From positions 1 through 41,933 of the forward strand of contig CANRFB010000020.1 in the NCBI GenBank assembly GCA_947629785.1: 41,933 nucleotides of DNA, in the 5' to 3' direction. Positions 16,245 through 25,263 of the stretch are shown here, in pieces; positions within the stretch are counted from its first letter, which is position 1; every line of letters begins with the position of its first letter. The translations under genes and the position numbers were made by a program. This DNA is from an uncultured Clostridia bacterium. Its GTDB lineage: Bacteria; Bacillota; Clostridia; Oscillospirales; Ruminococcaceae. The notes beneath the pieces were generated by a model. The model did not search any database and was not told where the DNA came from. It was given only the letters and a program-made list of their open reading frames with translations.

Positions 16245-18548
16245 ATGCTTTGTACAAGATGCAAGAAAAGAACAGCGGTAGTTTTTATCACGGCTATGCA
16301 GGGAAACGAAAAGCGCAACGAGGGGCTTTGCCTTGTATGCGCAAGAGAACTCGGGATCCCGCAGGTAAAGGAATATATGGATCAGATGGGCATTTCCGAC
16401 GATGACGTTGAGGAATTTGCAGACCAGATGACCGACATCAGCGATGCAATGGACGGAGATTCCTTTCAGCGCGGCGGAACGGGCGCGCTGCCGGGATTTA
16501 TACAGAACCTTTTCGGCGGCTCTCTTAAAGATCTTGGCGAAAAGTTAAAGAGCAGTTCTGACGAGCCTGATATGTTCGGCAAGCGGGAAAATACTGCCCA
16601 GCAGGAGAAAGTTTCCCGCAAAAAACACGGCAAAACTAAATTTTTAGGCAGCTACTGCACCAATCTTACCCAAAGAGCGGAAGAAGGCAAGCTTGACAAC
16701 ATTATCGGCAGAGATAAGGAAATTGCCCGAACTATCCAGATACTTTCCCGCCGACAGAAGAACAATCCCTGCCTTATCGGCGAACCGGGCGTAGGAAAGA
16801 CCGCTATTGCGGAGGGAATTGCCCAGAAGATCGCTGAGGGAGACGTTCCTTTCAATCTGAGGAACAAAAGCCTGTATCTTCTCGACCTGACGGCACTTGT
16901 TGCGGGAACGCAGTTCAGAGGGCAGTTTGAAAGCCGTATGAAAGGACTTATTGACGAGGTAAAATCCGAGGAAAACGTTATACTTTTCATAGATGAAATT
17001 CACAATCTTGTGGGAACAGGCGACAGCGAGGGTTCAATGAACGCCGCAAATATTCTGAAACCCGCACTTTCAAGGGGCGAAGTTCAGGTCATAGGCGCAA
17101 CGACATTCAAGGAATACAGAAAATACATCGAAAAGGACAGCGCGCTGGAAAGGCGTTTCCAGCCCGTTACGGTGACAGAACCCAGCATTTCCGAAACGGA
17201 ATCGGTACTTCTCGGAATAAGGAAATATTACGAGGAACACCACCGCGTAAAGATAACCGATGAGCTTTTAAAGCGGTGCGCCGTTCTTTCGGAAAGATAT
17301 ATCAACGACAGATTTCTCCCCGACAAGGCAATCGACCTCCTTGACGAAGCCTGCGCCTGCGCCTGCATAAGAAGCAAGGAAATCGGCGAATATGACGAGG
17401 TTTGCGAAAAGCTTGTTGATACGGAAGCAAGCATAACTGCCATGATGGAAGAAGAACCTGTCCCCGATTACGCAAAAATAAGCGAAGCCAAGTCGGAAGT
17501 TATCAAACTAAGTGAAGAAAAAGAAGAACTTGAAAAGAAAATAAACGAAATTTACGTCACCGAAGCGGATATTTCCAAGGTAATAGAACTCTGGACGGGT
17601 ATTCCCGCCACAAAGATCATGGAAAGCGAATACACCAAGATAAACGGTCTTGAAGCCGCGCTGAAAAAACGTATAATCGGTCAGGACGAAGCAGTGGAAG
17701 TCGTTACAAAGGCGATAAAGCGTTCAAGAGTACAGCTTTCAAAGCGCCGCCGCCCCGCGTCATTCATCTTTGTAGGACCGACAGGCGTAGGAAAGACCGA
17801 ACTTGTAAAAGTCCTCGCCTCCGAGATGTTCAACGATACCGACCCGCTTGTACGGCTTGACATGACCGAATACATGGAAAAGCACAGCGTTTCAAGGCTT
17901 ATCGGTTCGCCTCCGGGATATGTAGGATATGACGAAGCGGGACAGCTTACCGAAAAAGTCCGCAGAAAGCCTTACTGCGTAGTCCTGTTTGACGAAATTG
18001 AAAAAGCGCATCCGGACGTTATGAATATCCTGCTCCAGATACTTGACGAGGGCAAGATAAACGACGCGCAGGGACGTTCGGTAAATTTCGAGAATACCAT
18101 AATCGCCATGACTTCAAATGCGGGTTCTACCGACAAAGGCACAGGCGTGGGATTCAACAAGACGGAAAAGGATATTTCCAAAGAAAAAGCCATGAAAGCC
18201 CTTTCCGACTTTTTAAGACCGGAATTCCTCAGCCGCGTTGACGAAGTAGTGGTTTTCAATCCGCTTACTATTGAAAATTACGAGCAGATCTCCGCGCTTA
18301 TGCTGGACGAAATGAAAGAACCTCTTGCAGAAAAGGGAATCGCTCTCAAATACAGCAAAAAGGCTCTTACCGCTATCGCAGAAAAGTCCTTTGGCAAGAA
18401 GTTCGGAGCCCGTGACATTCGCAAAGTCATACGCACCGAGATCGAAGATAAGATCGCCGAACTTATAATAAGCAGAGCAGAAGAACAACCCATAGGCGTT
18501 ATAAAAATCAGCGAGAAAAAGGGCGAAATTGAAGTAGAACCGGTATAA
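16245..18548 (+). CDS. clpE: ClpE-type AAA+ unfoldase with N-terminal zinc finger
   Basis: 767 aa. It opens MLCTRCKKRTAVVF with Cys at 3, 6, 29 and 32, a zinc finger like that of ClpE and McsA. It lacks the usual ClpC N-terminal repeat domain. Two ATPase modules follow: Walker A GEPGVGKTA and Walker B LFIDEIHN, then GPTGVGKTE and LFDEIEKAHPD, with a coiled region between them. A GVGF loop fits docking to ClpP. It unfolds damaged proteins for ClpP; ClpE is a heat and stress protein in other Firmicutes. I start it at 16245, where GGAGG lies 11 bases upstream; an in-frame ATG at 16173 is inside cvpA. No CtsR-like operator was recognised. Last gene of the train. Confidence 0.85.
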   Translation: MLCTRCKKRTAVVFITAMQGNEKRNEGLCLVCARELGIPQVKEYMDQMGISDDDVEEFADQMTDISDAMDGDSFQRGGTGALPGFIQNLFGGSLKDLGEKLKSSSDEPDMFGKRENTAQQEKVSRKKHGKTKFLGSYCTNLTQRAEEGKLDNIIGRDKEIARTIQILSRRQKNNPCLIGEPGVGKTAIAEGIAQKIAEGDVPFNLRNKSLYLLDLTALVAGTQFRGQFESRMKGLIDEVKSEENVILFIDEIHNLVGTGDSEGSMNAANILKPALSRGEVQVIGATTFKEYRKYIEKDSALERRFQPVTVTEPSISETESVLLGIRKYYEEHHRVKITDELLKRCAVLSERYINDRFLPDKAIDLLDEACACACIRSKEIGEYDEVCEKLVDTEASITAMMEEEPVPDYAKISEAKSEVIKLSEEKEELEKKINEIYVTEADISKVIELWTGIPATKIMESEYTKINGLEAALKKRIIGQDEAVEVVTKAIKRSRVQLSKRRRPASFIFVGPTGVGKTELVKVLASEMFNDTDPLVRLDMTEYMEKHSVSRLIGSPPGYVGYDEAGQLTEKVRRKPYCVVLFDEIEKAHPDVMNILLQILDEGKINDAQGRSVNFENTIIAMTSNAGSTDKGTGVGFNKTEKDISKEKAMKALSDFLRPEFLSRVDEVVVFNPLTIENYEQISALMLDEMKEPLAEKGIALKYSKKALTAIAEKSFGKKFGARDIRKVIRTEIEDKIAELIISRAEEQPIGVIKISEKKGEIEVEPV

Positions 18549-18600
18549 TTCCATATTATTCCTGTCAGGAAAATTTCTTCAAAAAAATTTGAAAAAACTC

Positions 18601-18629
18601 TTGACAACAAAGTCAATTTATGATATAAT
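18601..18629 (+). promoter_or_regulatory. Consensus promoter of the tRNA operon
   Basis: TTGACA (18601-18606), exactly 17 bases, TATAAT (18624-18629), 24 bases before tRNA-Gly. A perfect sigma-A promoter, as expected for stable RNA. Confidence 0.85.
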
Positions 18630-18653
18630 TAATTTTGTCGTTGAGAGTTACGT

Positions 18654-18727
18654 GCGGGTGTAGTTCAATGGTAGAACTCCAGCCTTCCAAGCTGGTCGCG
18701 TGGGTTCGATTCCCATCACCCGCTCCA
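18654..18727 (+). tRNA. tRNA-Gly (anticodon TCC)
   Basis: A full cloverleaf folds by eye. Acceptor GCGGGTG pairs with CACCCGC, the anticodon loop is CTTCCAA, the T-loop is TTCGATT, and CCA is encoded (18725-18727). Reads GGA and probably GGG codons. Confidence 0.95.
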
Positions 18728-18731
18728 TTTT

Positions 18732-18808
18732 GCGCCTTTAACTCAGTTGGATAGAGTAACTGCCTTCTAAGCAGTAAGCCACTGGTTCGAGTCCAGTAAG
18801 GCGCGCCA
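18732..18808 (+). tRNA. tRNA-Arg (anticodon TCT)
   Basis: Acceptor GCGCCTT pairs with AAGGCGC, the anticodon loop is CTTCTAA, discriminator G, CCA encoded (18806-18808). Four bases after tRNA-Gly. Reads AGA and AGG codons. Confidence 0.95.
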
Positions 18809-18811
18809 TAT

Positions 18812-18889
18812 GGTGGGTGTAGCTTAGCTGGTTAAAGCGTCGGATTGTGGTCCCGAAGATCGTGGGTTCGAATCCCATCTCCCACCCCA
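18812..18889 (+). tRNA. tRNA-His (anticodon GTG)
   Basis: Anticodon loop TTGTGGT. The His-specific extra G (18812) faces discriminator C (18886), and CCA is encoded. The acceptor stem has one T-T mismatch (18818 against 18880), which is unusual but does not break the fold. Last of the three tRNAs, three bases after tRNA-Arg. Confidence 0.93.
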
Positions 18890-18903
18890 TTTATAAAAAT
18901 CAC

Positions 18904-18925
18904 GCTGCTTCGGGCAGCTTTTTTA
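18904..18925 (+). terminator. Terminator of the tRNA operon
   Basis: GCTGC, a stable TTCG loop and GCAGC, followed by six T. It lies 15 bases after tRNA-His. Confidence 0.85.
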
Positions 18926-18930
18926 ATGCA

Positions 18931-18968
18931 GAATTCCCCCAAGGAAATCGCTTTCCTTGGGGGAATTC
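18931..18968 (+). repeat. Perfect 17-bp hairpin with no T run
   Basis: Arms 18931-18947 and 18952-18968 pair without a mismatch around a TCGC loop. No T run follows on either strand, so it is not a standard terminator. It lies between the tRNA terminator and the convergent terminator of the FN3 gene. Confidence 0.8.
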
Positions 18969-18992
18969 TTGCATACCTTTGTAATACAAACG

Positions 18993-19016
18993 AAAGGACT
19001 GCCGAAGCAGTCCTTT
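18993..19016 (-). terminator. Terminator of the FN3 surface protein gene
   Basis: Ten-bp stem AAAGGACTGC/GCAGTCCTTT with a 4-base loop, just past the stop at 19021. On minus it is followed by a T-rich stretch. Confidence 0.75.
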
Positions 19017-19020
19017 CAAA

Positions 19021-22000
19021 TTATTTTACAATTTTTTCAATATTCTTTATGCGGTATCTTTTTCTTCCGCCCGAAACCACATGGAGCTTGTTATTATTCA
19101 GAAGTATATCCGGAAGTCCTGTGAAAAGGAGCAAGCCCGAATTGAAGTTTCCCGCAAACATACCGTCTGCAACACCGCCGCCGGACGAAACGTCCGAAAT
19201 GTGATCCTTATATATTACAATGGCGAAAGGCGAAAAGCTGGAAACATTGAACTGTATGCACCATACATTGTCAATATCAATTACCGCCGCCGGAAGAACT
19301 TCCATTCTGCGGTCTGTCGTGTTGTACCATTCATCGTCAATGGTTTCCGTTCCTGCGTCCTCATTGATGTGTATAACAGTTATGTAATCGCGATACGCAA
19401 TAAGTCTGTCAGGAATAGGCATTGTGATCGTAACATTATATCCCCTGTTAGGTTCCATCTCAATGCGGGTATTTTCCTGATAAATGCTGATATCAAAAGG
19501 ATATACAATGAAGCTTCCTATGCCGTCCGCATAACCGTTAAGAATTTCCCTTACTGTCTTTGTAGAAATATCGCTTGCGGTAAAGTAAACATCAACCGAC
19601 TTGTCAAAGGCACCGTGATTTGCCGCCGCGGAAATATATTCTCCATGGGAAATTCCGTAAGGCGCTGTTCCTTTTATAGTAAGTTCCCTGTCAATATCAT
19701 CAAGATTACCGGTCATGGGAATAGCGTCAACTGGCATTGAATATTCGCCGTAAACCCTTTCTCCGCCTACTGTCTTATACGCCGCAACCATGTATCTGTA
19801 ATTTTTTCCGTTTACAAGACCCTGATGCGTGTATGTAGTCTTGGAAGTAGCGGTTATCGGTTCATATTCCATGGTATAGTCATTGTAAAGATACACCACA
19901 TAGCCTTCCGCGCCCTTTACAGCCGACCATTTAAGAATTACCTGACGGTTTCCGGGAGTTGCTGTAAGGTCAACGGCAGCATTCATTGAAACGCCAACCT
20001 GCACGCTTATCGACTTAGTAGGCTGACTGTAAGTCCTTACACCGTTAACAGTCTTATAAGCAACAACATAATAAGTCCATGTATCACCGTTTATAAGTCC
20101 GCTGTGTGCATAGCTGGTTCTGCTTACATCAAACTGGTACGGATATGGTACAGAACTGGAATCGGCATAAACAATATATCCTTCTGCACCCTTTGAAGCA
20201 CTCCATCTGAGGTTAGCCGTTCCATCGGTAGTTGTTACGGTAAAATCTTTAGGCGTGTCGAGAACATCACCGACCGTCATGCTGATAGTCACAGATTCGG
20301 GACTGACGAGTCTCTCACCGTTTACTTCCTTATAAGCAACCAACTTATATTCGTAAACATCACCGTTCTGAAGTCGTGTATGGTTAAATGAAGTTCCCGC
20401 TATATCCGGCATAACAGACCATTCACTGCTTCCTGCTTTGCGGTAATAGAGAATATATCCCTGCGCGCCGGATACGGCATTCCATTTAAGGCTTATCTGA
20501 CCGTCTTTTGAAGTTGCCGTAAGGTTCTGCGGAGTACCAAGTTTGACACCTACTACCTGAATAACAATATTTGAATACGGACCGGGATAAACTTCACCCG
20601 TTACATTTTTATAGGCATGGACTCTGTATTCATAAACATCATCATTCCTCAATCCGGTGTGAACATAAGTCTCTCCGCCAACATCCACAGACGTCCATCT
20701 ATCAGTGCCTTTTAATCTGTAATCCAGAACGTAGCCTTGCGCACCTGTAACTTTTGACCATTTTACGGTTATCTGACCGTCTGTTGTAGAAGTCGTAATG
20801 TCCTGAGGAGCCGACAATGGAATACCCACTGTAGCGCTGACAGTTACTGACGGAGTTCCGGTATCACGAACACCGTTTACAGTTTTGTATGGAACAATGT
20901 AATAATAATACACATCGCCATTTTTAAGGTTCTTATGCTCAAAACTGTTTCTGCTTCTGTCTACAACAGTTTCTCCGGTTTCCCCTTCTTTCCAATAATG
21001 CACCTCATATCCCGTAACACCGGGAACAGCAGTCCATGTAACATCAACGGCACCGTCTTTAGCTGTAGCGGTAACATCTTCAATCGAAGAAATACTTTCA
21101 CCTACCTCAGCATTTCTGGGACCGGTCGGAGGTGAACTTATCAATCTGTATCTGTTTGGATCGTTAGGATCGTCATTAATCTTGACCCTTATGTATGCTT
21201 CTACCGTATAGGAGTATATTTCGTTATTATGCAGGTCAAATCCATCAAAATCAGTATGTGTATACTTGTTTGTCGGCAAATCGATAGTTTCTGTCTGCTG
21301 TTCTTCTTCGGGAATATCGTTTCCTTCACTATCCCTTAGTTTGGTAATATGTAAGAAATATCCATCTGCATTTTTAACACTGCTCCAGCTTACTTCAACT
21401 CTGCCATCATAAGGCGTGGCTTTAAGACCCGTAGGGGGATCTATCTTAGCGTTTATCATTCCGCTTGAACTTCCGGGAAGACTGTAAAGCTGATCACTGG
21501 TAGTACTGCTTGTATTAACATATGCAATTACATAGTACCAATACATTTCGGTATTGACAAGTTCAGCATCATTATCTGTAAAACTGTATTTGCTTGCAGA
21601 AGTAGCATCTTGTGTATCAACCAGCTTAGTGCCTGATGCCTTTGAATCAATTATATACTCGGCAAAACTGCTGTAACCTTTTGCATCGGCGTCTTTCTGC
21701 GTTATCTCATCGCCTTCGGAACGATAAACATAGAATCCGTCAACATTTCCCTTGCCCTTTGTCCACTCAACAGTCAACGCGTTTTTGCCGTTGGATGCAA
21801 CACTGACCGGATGCGGAGATGTTGGCATTGTTGTTAATCTTTTAGTGCTGCCGATACTGGTAATTGTTCCGGCATTGCCGGCTACATAATTACCGCTTGA
21901 TTCGCCGAAAACATCACGATACGCCAGTATACGATATTCGTACACCATACCCTGTATTGCGGTTTTATCATGCCATTCAACTATTCCTTCATCTTCATTT

Positions 22001-22977
22001 ACGCGGAATTCAGGGTTTGTTATAGGAGCAGAAAATACTGTAGAAAATCCTTTCGTTCCCGAATTTGCGGTATTGACTTCGCTCCGCTCAACAACATATC
22101 CTTCGGCAAATCTCGACGGATCATCAACCTGATGAGCTATGCTCCATTTTATTGTGACATCATTGTTTGCCGCGTCATAATCTATTTTCTGTATATCCGG
22201 AGGTGACATGGCTACATTTAACTTGCCCAACTCAAAAGTAATTGTTTCACCCTTTACAGGTTCTGCATCTCTGAGAGGTTCCCAGTCAACAACCAATCTC
22301 GGCGGCTGAATATCATCGTCCGGCTCCAGTTTATTATAAAGTGTAACATTTTTTACAGGCGTAACTTCTACTGTATAATTGACCTGCGGAGATAAGCCTT
22401 CAAAAACTCTGCTTGTTATTCTTCCGTTAGTAGTTATTGTTGTCTCAAGTCCATCTTCATCAATCAATACGATTTCATATTTGTCAACACCACAGGCACC
22501 GGATACTTTCCAGATAACTTTTGCGGAACCATTGCCTATGATCTGATTTACATATGATATTTCAGGTCTTTCACCGTTCCATTCTGTTTTATCGTAATAG
22601 TAGCTGCCGCGAGGAGCCATATCTGCTTCGTTTTTAACAACAGCATTTACCGTGATGCTCAGTCCGAGATCCGCCGCCGGAACGAGCATAAGCAGCATTG
22701 AAAACGCCAGAACAGCAGAAATAAGCCGTCCTGATATCGGCTTTCTGACATATATAATATCGTCCTTTTTAGGAGCTTTGCCACGTTCGCCCAGACCCTT
22801 TATTCCGAGGAGATTGCCCTCCTTGTCCGAAAGAGCCATGTCTGCGCGGCAAACTACCGCGTACCATGCTTTCACAAAAAATGCGGCAGCAGCACAGGGA
22901 ACATACATAAAAAAGTTCTTCTGACCTTTAGTATGCAGCCTGCGAAGTATTTCCTTTTTAGAATTAAAATCCAGCAT
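19021..22977 (-). CDS. Giant surface protein with about nine fibronectin type III domains
   Basis: 1318 aa. I start it at MLDFNSKKEI because GGAGG sits 6 bases upstream. The N-terminus is odd: a hydrophobic stretch (about 21-43), then about 40 charged residues, then a second one (about 84-111, LISAVLAFSMLLMLVPAADLG) which could be a late signal or anchor. FN3-like modules span about 138-1085. Each has a strand with a Trp (VDVTWT, ITVKWS, ISLKWN and so on) and a GYxxYY-type strand; several neighbours are very alike, suggesting internal duplication. The last roughly 230 residues form a separate domain ending in a glycine patch and a basic tail (GGRKRYRIKNIEK). No LPxTG motif is seen. It is probably exposed at the surface and may bind protein or carbohydrate, but this is inference. 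Confidence 0.8.
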   Translation of the reverse strand: MLDFNSKKEILRRLHTKGQKNFFMYVPCAAAAFFVKAWYAVVCRADMALSDKEGNLLGIKGLGERGKAPKKDDIIYVRKPISGRLISAVLAFSMLLMLVPAADLGLSITVNAVVKNEADMAPRGSYYYDKTEWNGERPEISYVNQIIGNGSAKVIWKVSGACGVDKYEIVLIDEDGLETTITTNGRITSRVFEGLSPQVNYTVEVTPVKNVTLYNKLEPDDDIQPPRLVVDWEPLRDAEPVKGETITFELGKLNVAMSPPDIQKIDYDAANNDVTIKWSIAHQVDDPSRFAEGYVVERSEVNTANSGTKGFSTVFSAPITNPEFRVNEDEGIVEWHDKTAIQGMVYEYRILAYRDVFGESSGNYVAGNAGTITSIGSTKRLTTMPTSPHPVSVASNGKNALTVEWTKGKGNVDGFYVYRSEGDEITQKDADAKGYSSFAEYIIDSKASGTKLVDTQDATSASKYSFTDNDAELVNTEMYWYYVIAYVNTSSTTSDQLYSLPGSSSGMINAKIDPPTGLKATPYDGRVEVSWSSVKNADGYFLHITKLRDSEGNDIPEEEQQTETIDLPTNKYTHTDFDGFDLHNNEIYSYTVEAYIRVKINDDPNDPNRYRLISSPPTGPRNAEVGESISSIEDVTATAKDGAVDVTWTAVPGVTGYEVHYWKEGETGETVVDRSRNSFEHKNLKNGDVYYYYIVPYKTVNGVRDTGTPSVTVSATVGIPLSAPQDITTSTTDGQITVKWSKVTGAQGYVLDYRLKGTDRWTSVDVGGETYVHTGLRNDDVYEYRVHAYKNVTGEVYPGPYSNIVIQVVGVKLGTPQNLTATSKDGQISLKWNAVSGAQGYILYYRKAGSSEWSVMPDIAGTSFNHTRLQNGDVYEYKLVAYKEVNGERLVSPESVTISMTVGDVLDTPKDFTVTTTDGTANLRWSASKGAEGYIVYADSSSVPYPYQFDVSRTSYAHSGLINGDTWTYYVVAYKTVNGVRTYSQPTKSISVQVGVSMNAAVDLTATPGNRQVILKWSAVKGAEGYVVYLYNDYTMEYEPITATSKTTYTHQGLVNGKNYRYMVAAYKTVGGERVYGEYSMPVDAIPMTGNLDDIDRELTIKGTAPYGISHGEYISAAANHGAFDKSVDVYFTASDISTKTVREILNGYADGIGSFIVYPFDISIYQENTRIEMEPNRGYNVTITMPIPDRLIAYRDYITVIHINEDAGTETIDDEWYNTTDRRMEVLPAAVIDIDNVWCIQFNVSSFSPFAIVIYKDHISDVSSGGGVADGMFAGNFNSGLLLFTGLPDILLNNNKLHVVSGGRKRYRIKNIEKIVK

Positions 22978-23046
22978 ATATATCCTCCGAAAATGAAATT
23001 TTCCGTTCACGGTATATTTCAGGTCACACTTCACCCATTATTTATT

Positions 23047-23075
23047 ATAATACCACATTTTTTCCCGATTGTAAA
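23047..23075 (-). promoter_or_regulatory. Promoter of the FN3 gene
   Basis: On minus: TTTACA (23070-23075), 17 bases, TATTAT (23047-23052), about 70 bases before the ATG. Confidence 0.5.
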
Positions 23076-23156
23076 GAGGTTTTTATTCAACATTTTGCAC
23101 AAATTTGTACCTGTTCCGGTTATCATTTGTATAAAATTTTTGTTGAAATGCAACAA

Positions 23157-23174
23157 GGGCGGATACTTCCGCCC
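23157..23174 (-). terminator. Terminator of the PilZ-to-DUF6472 operon
   Basis: GGGCGGA/TCCGCCC, a 7-bp stem with a 4-base loop, 7 bases after the DUF6472 stop. The following minus-strand sequence (CTTGTTGC) is only moderately T-rich. Confidence 0.6.
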
Positions 23175-23180
23175 CTGCCG

Positions 23181-23351
23181 TCACTGTTTCCGTGCAATTT
23201 CGTATTCATCATCGCTGCGGTAATACGGACATTCGTCGTTATTCCCCGTCAGGAACTTCTGCATTTCGTCCTCGTCAAGGCTCACCATGCAGGAATTGAA
23301 CCCGTATTCCACGTCGAATTCATAGTTTGCACAGCTTTCACATTTACTCAT
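23181..23351 (-). CDS. DUF6472 family small Cys-rich protein
   Basis: 56 aa, MSKCESCANYEFDVEY then ...CMVSLDEDEMQKF, ...NDECPYYRSDDEYEIARKQ. Four Cys (CESC, a single C, then CPYY) and the acidic DEDEM block match the DUF6472 pattern seen across Clostridia. Probably a small metal-binding protein of unknown role. Its ATG overlaps the sfsA stop (ATGA), so it is translationally coupled. Confidence 0.85.
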   Translation of the reverse strand: MSKCESCANYEFDVEYGFNSCMVSLDEDEMQKFLTGNNDECPYYRSDDEYEIARKQ

Positions 23352-24019
23352 AGCTTTATTTCCACCCCTTTATTGATTTCCATACTTCCGGGCGTTACCT
23401 TGCAATCATAGGCAAGGATCTTAACGCCGCTTTCCGCCGCCCGTTTCAGGGTTTCCCCGAACTGCGGGTGGGTATCGTAATTAGGCGTAAAATACCTGAC
23501 ATTTTCCATTTGAATAACAAACATTATATACGTTTCAAAACCCTCCGACAGGGCTTGGATAAGTCCGTTAAGATGTTTTATCCCCCGCTCCGTCGGCGCG
23601 TCGGGGAACATCACTATGCCGTCATTTTCAAGGGTAACGCCCTTGACTTCAAGCAAAATTTTTCTTTCCTTTTCCTCGATATAAAAATCAAACCTTGAAT
23701 CCCCGTGTGTATACTCGGCTCGGATATTCCCTTCCGGAAACAGTTTTGGCAGGAACTCCCCCGCCGCTTTATTCGGCGCATAGCTGTCCATGTTTATAAG
23801 CCGTTCTCCCTTCTGAACAGCCACAAGATCGAACGCCGTCTTTCTGTCCTTTGAAAACGACCGCTCCAGCCAGACCGTGCAGCCCTCGGTAAGAAGTTCC
23901 CTGCACCGCCCTGTATTTTTCACATGGCACTTTTCAATTCTGCCGTCAATTTCCGCATATGCCACGAACCTGTTCGGGCGCGTGAGGAATTTTCCCTGTA
24001 CAATATTCCCGTAATTCAT
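23348..24019 (-). CDS. sfsA: SfsA family DNA/RNA nuclease
   Basis: 223 aa. It contains an N-terminal OB-fold region (KFLTRPNRFVAYAEIDG, CHVKNTGRCRELL) and the nuclease-like core with SRFDFYIEE, LLEVKGVTL and FPDAPTERGIKHL. SfsA was named as a sugar-fermentation stimulator in E. coli; later work points to a nuclease, and the true role is unclear. It overlaps the ComFB-like gene by 4 bases upstream and DUF6472 by 3 downstream. Confidence 0.92.
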   Translation of the reverse strand: MNYGNIVQGKFLTRPNRFVAYAEIDGRIEKCHVKNTGRCRELLTEGCTVWLERSFSKDRKTAFDLVAVQKGERLINMDSYAPNKAAGEFLPKLFPEGNIRAEYTHGDSRFDFYIEEKERKILLEVKGVTLENDGIVMFPDAPTERGIKHLNGLIQALSEGFETYIMFVIQMENVRYFTPNYDTHPQFGETLKRAAESGVKILAYDCKVTPGSMEINKGVEIKL

Positions 24020-24426
24020 GCTTTTTCGTGTTTTTTAAGCCGTCTGCGCTTTATGGCAAGGCGTATCAGTATTGTAAGAATTTCCCTGCGGCTTTTTGCC
24101 TTGATAGCTTCCGCCTGTCTTAAATCGTCCTTGTTGTTTATGCGTATTTTCAACGTAGGGGCTTTTGCCAGAGCGTCCGACATTGCTTCCGCATAGCAGA
24201 CAGGGCACTTACAGCAGTTGAAACGTTCCAGCACCTGCGGAAGAAACTCGCTTACAAGCTCGCCTGCAATATCAATTTCCGTTCCGTCGTTTTTGGGCGG
24301 CGTTCTGGAAGTTATATTCTCCTCTTTGAACCCGCTGTCAAGGATAGGATTCTTTTTGACCGAAGTTTTCTTACCCGTCAGCAAACGCATTACCGCGTCG
24401 GTTTTGTTGGTTGATTTCCCTGACAT
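24016..24426 (-). CDS. ComFB-like (late competence) protein
   Basis: 136 aa. A disordered basic N-terminus precedes the ComFB-type core IAGELVSEFLPQVLERFN with the Cys cluster CCKCPVCYAEA at about residues 71-81, then a basic C-terminal tail (RRREI...KRRRLKK). ComFB-domain proteins have recently been reported as receptors for cyclic dinucleotides; that is from memory, not from this sequence. It lies between ParA and SfsA in an operon starting with a PilZ gene, which would fit a second-messenger role. Assignment rests on the motif only. Confidence 0.7.
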   Translation of the reverse strand: MSGKSTNKTDAVMRLLTGKKTSVKKNPILDSGFKEENITSRTPPKNDGTEIDIAGELVSEFLPQVLERFNCCKCPVCYAEAMSDALAKAPTLKIRINNKDDLRQAEAIKAKSRREILTILIRLAIKRRRLKKHEKA

Positions 24427-24453
24427 TTGAATGATCCTTTCTGAAAACCTGCG

Positions 24454-25221
24454 TTATCCTGCGTTCACTATCTCCGGATAAAGAGATTCGGCAAGTTTCA
24501 CATAGTCTCTTGCCGCGCGGCAGCCCGGCGAATAGGTAGTTATTACCTCCTGATGTGCAGGAGCCTCCGCCACAGCCACCGAAACGGATATTTTCTCTTT
24601 CAGAACGGTGGTATGGAGCTGCTCGGCTACTATTTCGACCATTTCCTCAACGTCACGGGCAAGAGCCTGTTTCTTTACATATTTTGTAAGAAGTATTCCT
24701 CTTATATTCAGCTTTTTGTTATAATATTTCTTGACCGCAAGGATAGTTTCCCGCAGCTGGGCTATTCCCTGCAAAGAAAGTATTTCCGGCGTCATGGGGA
24801 TTATAAGGTCGTCCGCCGCGGTGTAAGCGTTTATAGTAAGAATTGACAGTGCCGGCGGTGTATCTATTATAATATAGTCATAGCTTGTTCTAACGGTTTT
24901 CAGTATATCTTTCAGGATAAATTCCCTGCGCGCGCTGGTAAGTTCCAGTTCGCTGCCCGACAGCAGGATATTTGAGGTTATGACATCGCATATGTGAGTG
25001 GTTTTTATAGCGTCGTGAATGTCACATTCGCCGGTCATAACGTCGTGGATAGTATTCCCCTCGTCCTCCGCTCCCAGCGAAAAGGAAAGATTTCCCTGCG
25101 GATCCATATCTATTGCAAGGACGCGTTTGCCCCTGCTCCTGAAAATACCTGTAAGAGCGGCGCAGGTAGTGGTTTTTCCGACGCCGCCTTTCTGATTCGT
25201 AACAACGATAACTGTTGCCAT
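24454..25221 (-). CDS. ParA/Soj-type ATPase
   Basis: 255 aa. Deviant Walker A KGGVGKTTT (residues 11-19), switch I DMDPQGNLS and Walker B IIIDTPPALS are all intact. Such ATPases position chromosomes, plasmids or protein complexes on the nucleoid or membrane. No ParB gene is adjacent. The partners here are PilZ upstream and ComFB-like downstream, so a role in placing a protein cluster (chemosensory, pilus or similar) is as likely as DNA partition. AAGGAAG precedes the ATG. Confidence 0.88.
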   Translation of the reverse strand: MATVIVVTNQKGGVGKTTTCAALTGIFRSRGKRVLAIDMDPQGNLSFSLGAEDEGNTIHDVMTGECDIHDAIKTTHICDVITSNILLSGSELELTSARREFILKDILKTVRTSYDYIIIDTPPALSILTINAYTAADDLIIPMTPEILSLQGIAQLRETILAVKKYYNKKLNIRGILLTKYVKKQALARDVEEMVEIVAEQLHTTVLKEKISVSVAVAEAPAHQEVITTYSPGCRAARDYVKLAESLYPEIVNAG

Positions 25222-25263
25222 AAATTTATCTGCTTCCTTGAAAATTAATAGAGTATGCGCCGA

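Noticed and set aside
24454-25221. ParA gene as a sign of a replication origin or plasmid
   Set aside because: No parB, dnaA, rep gene or DnaA-box cluster is nearby; the neighbours are PilZ and ComFB-like.
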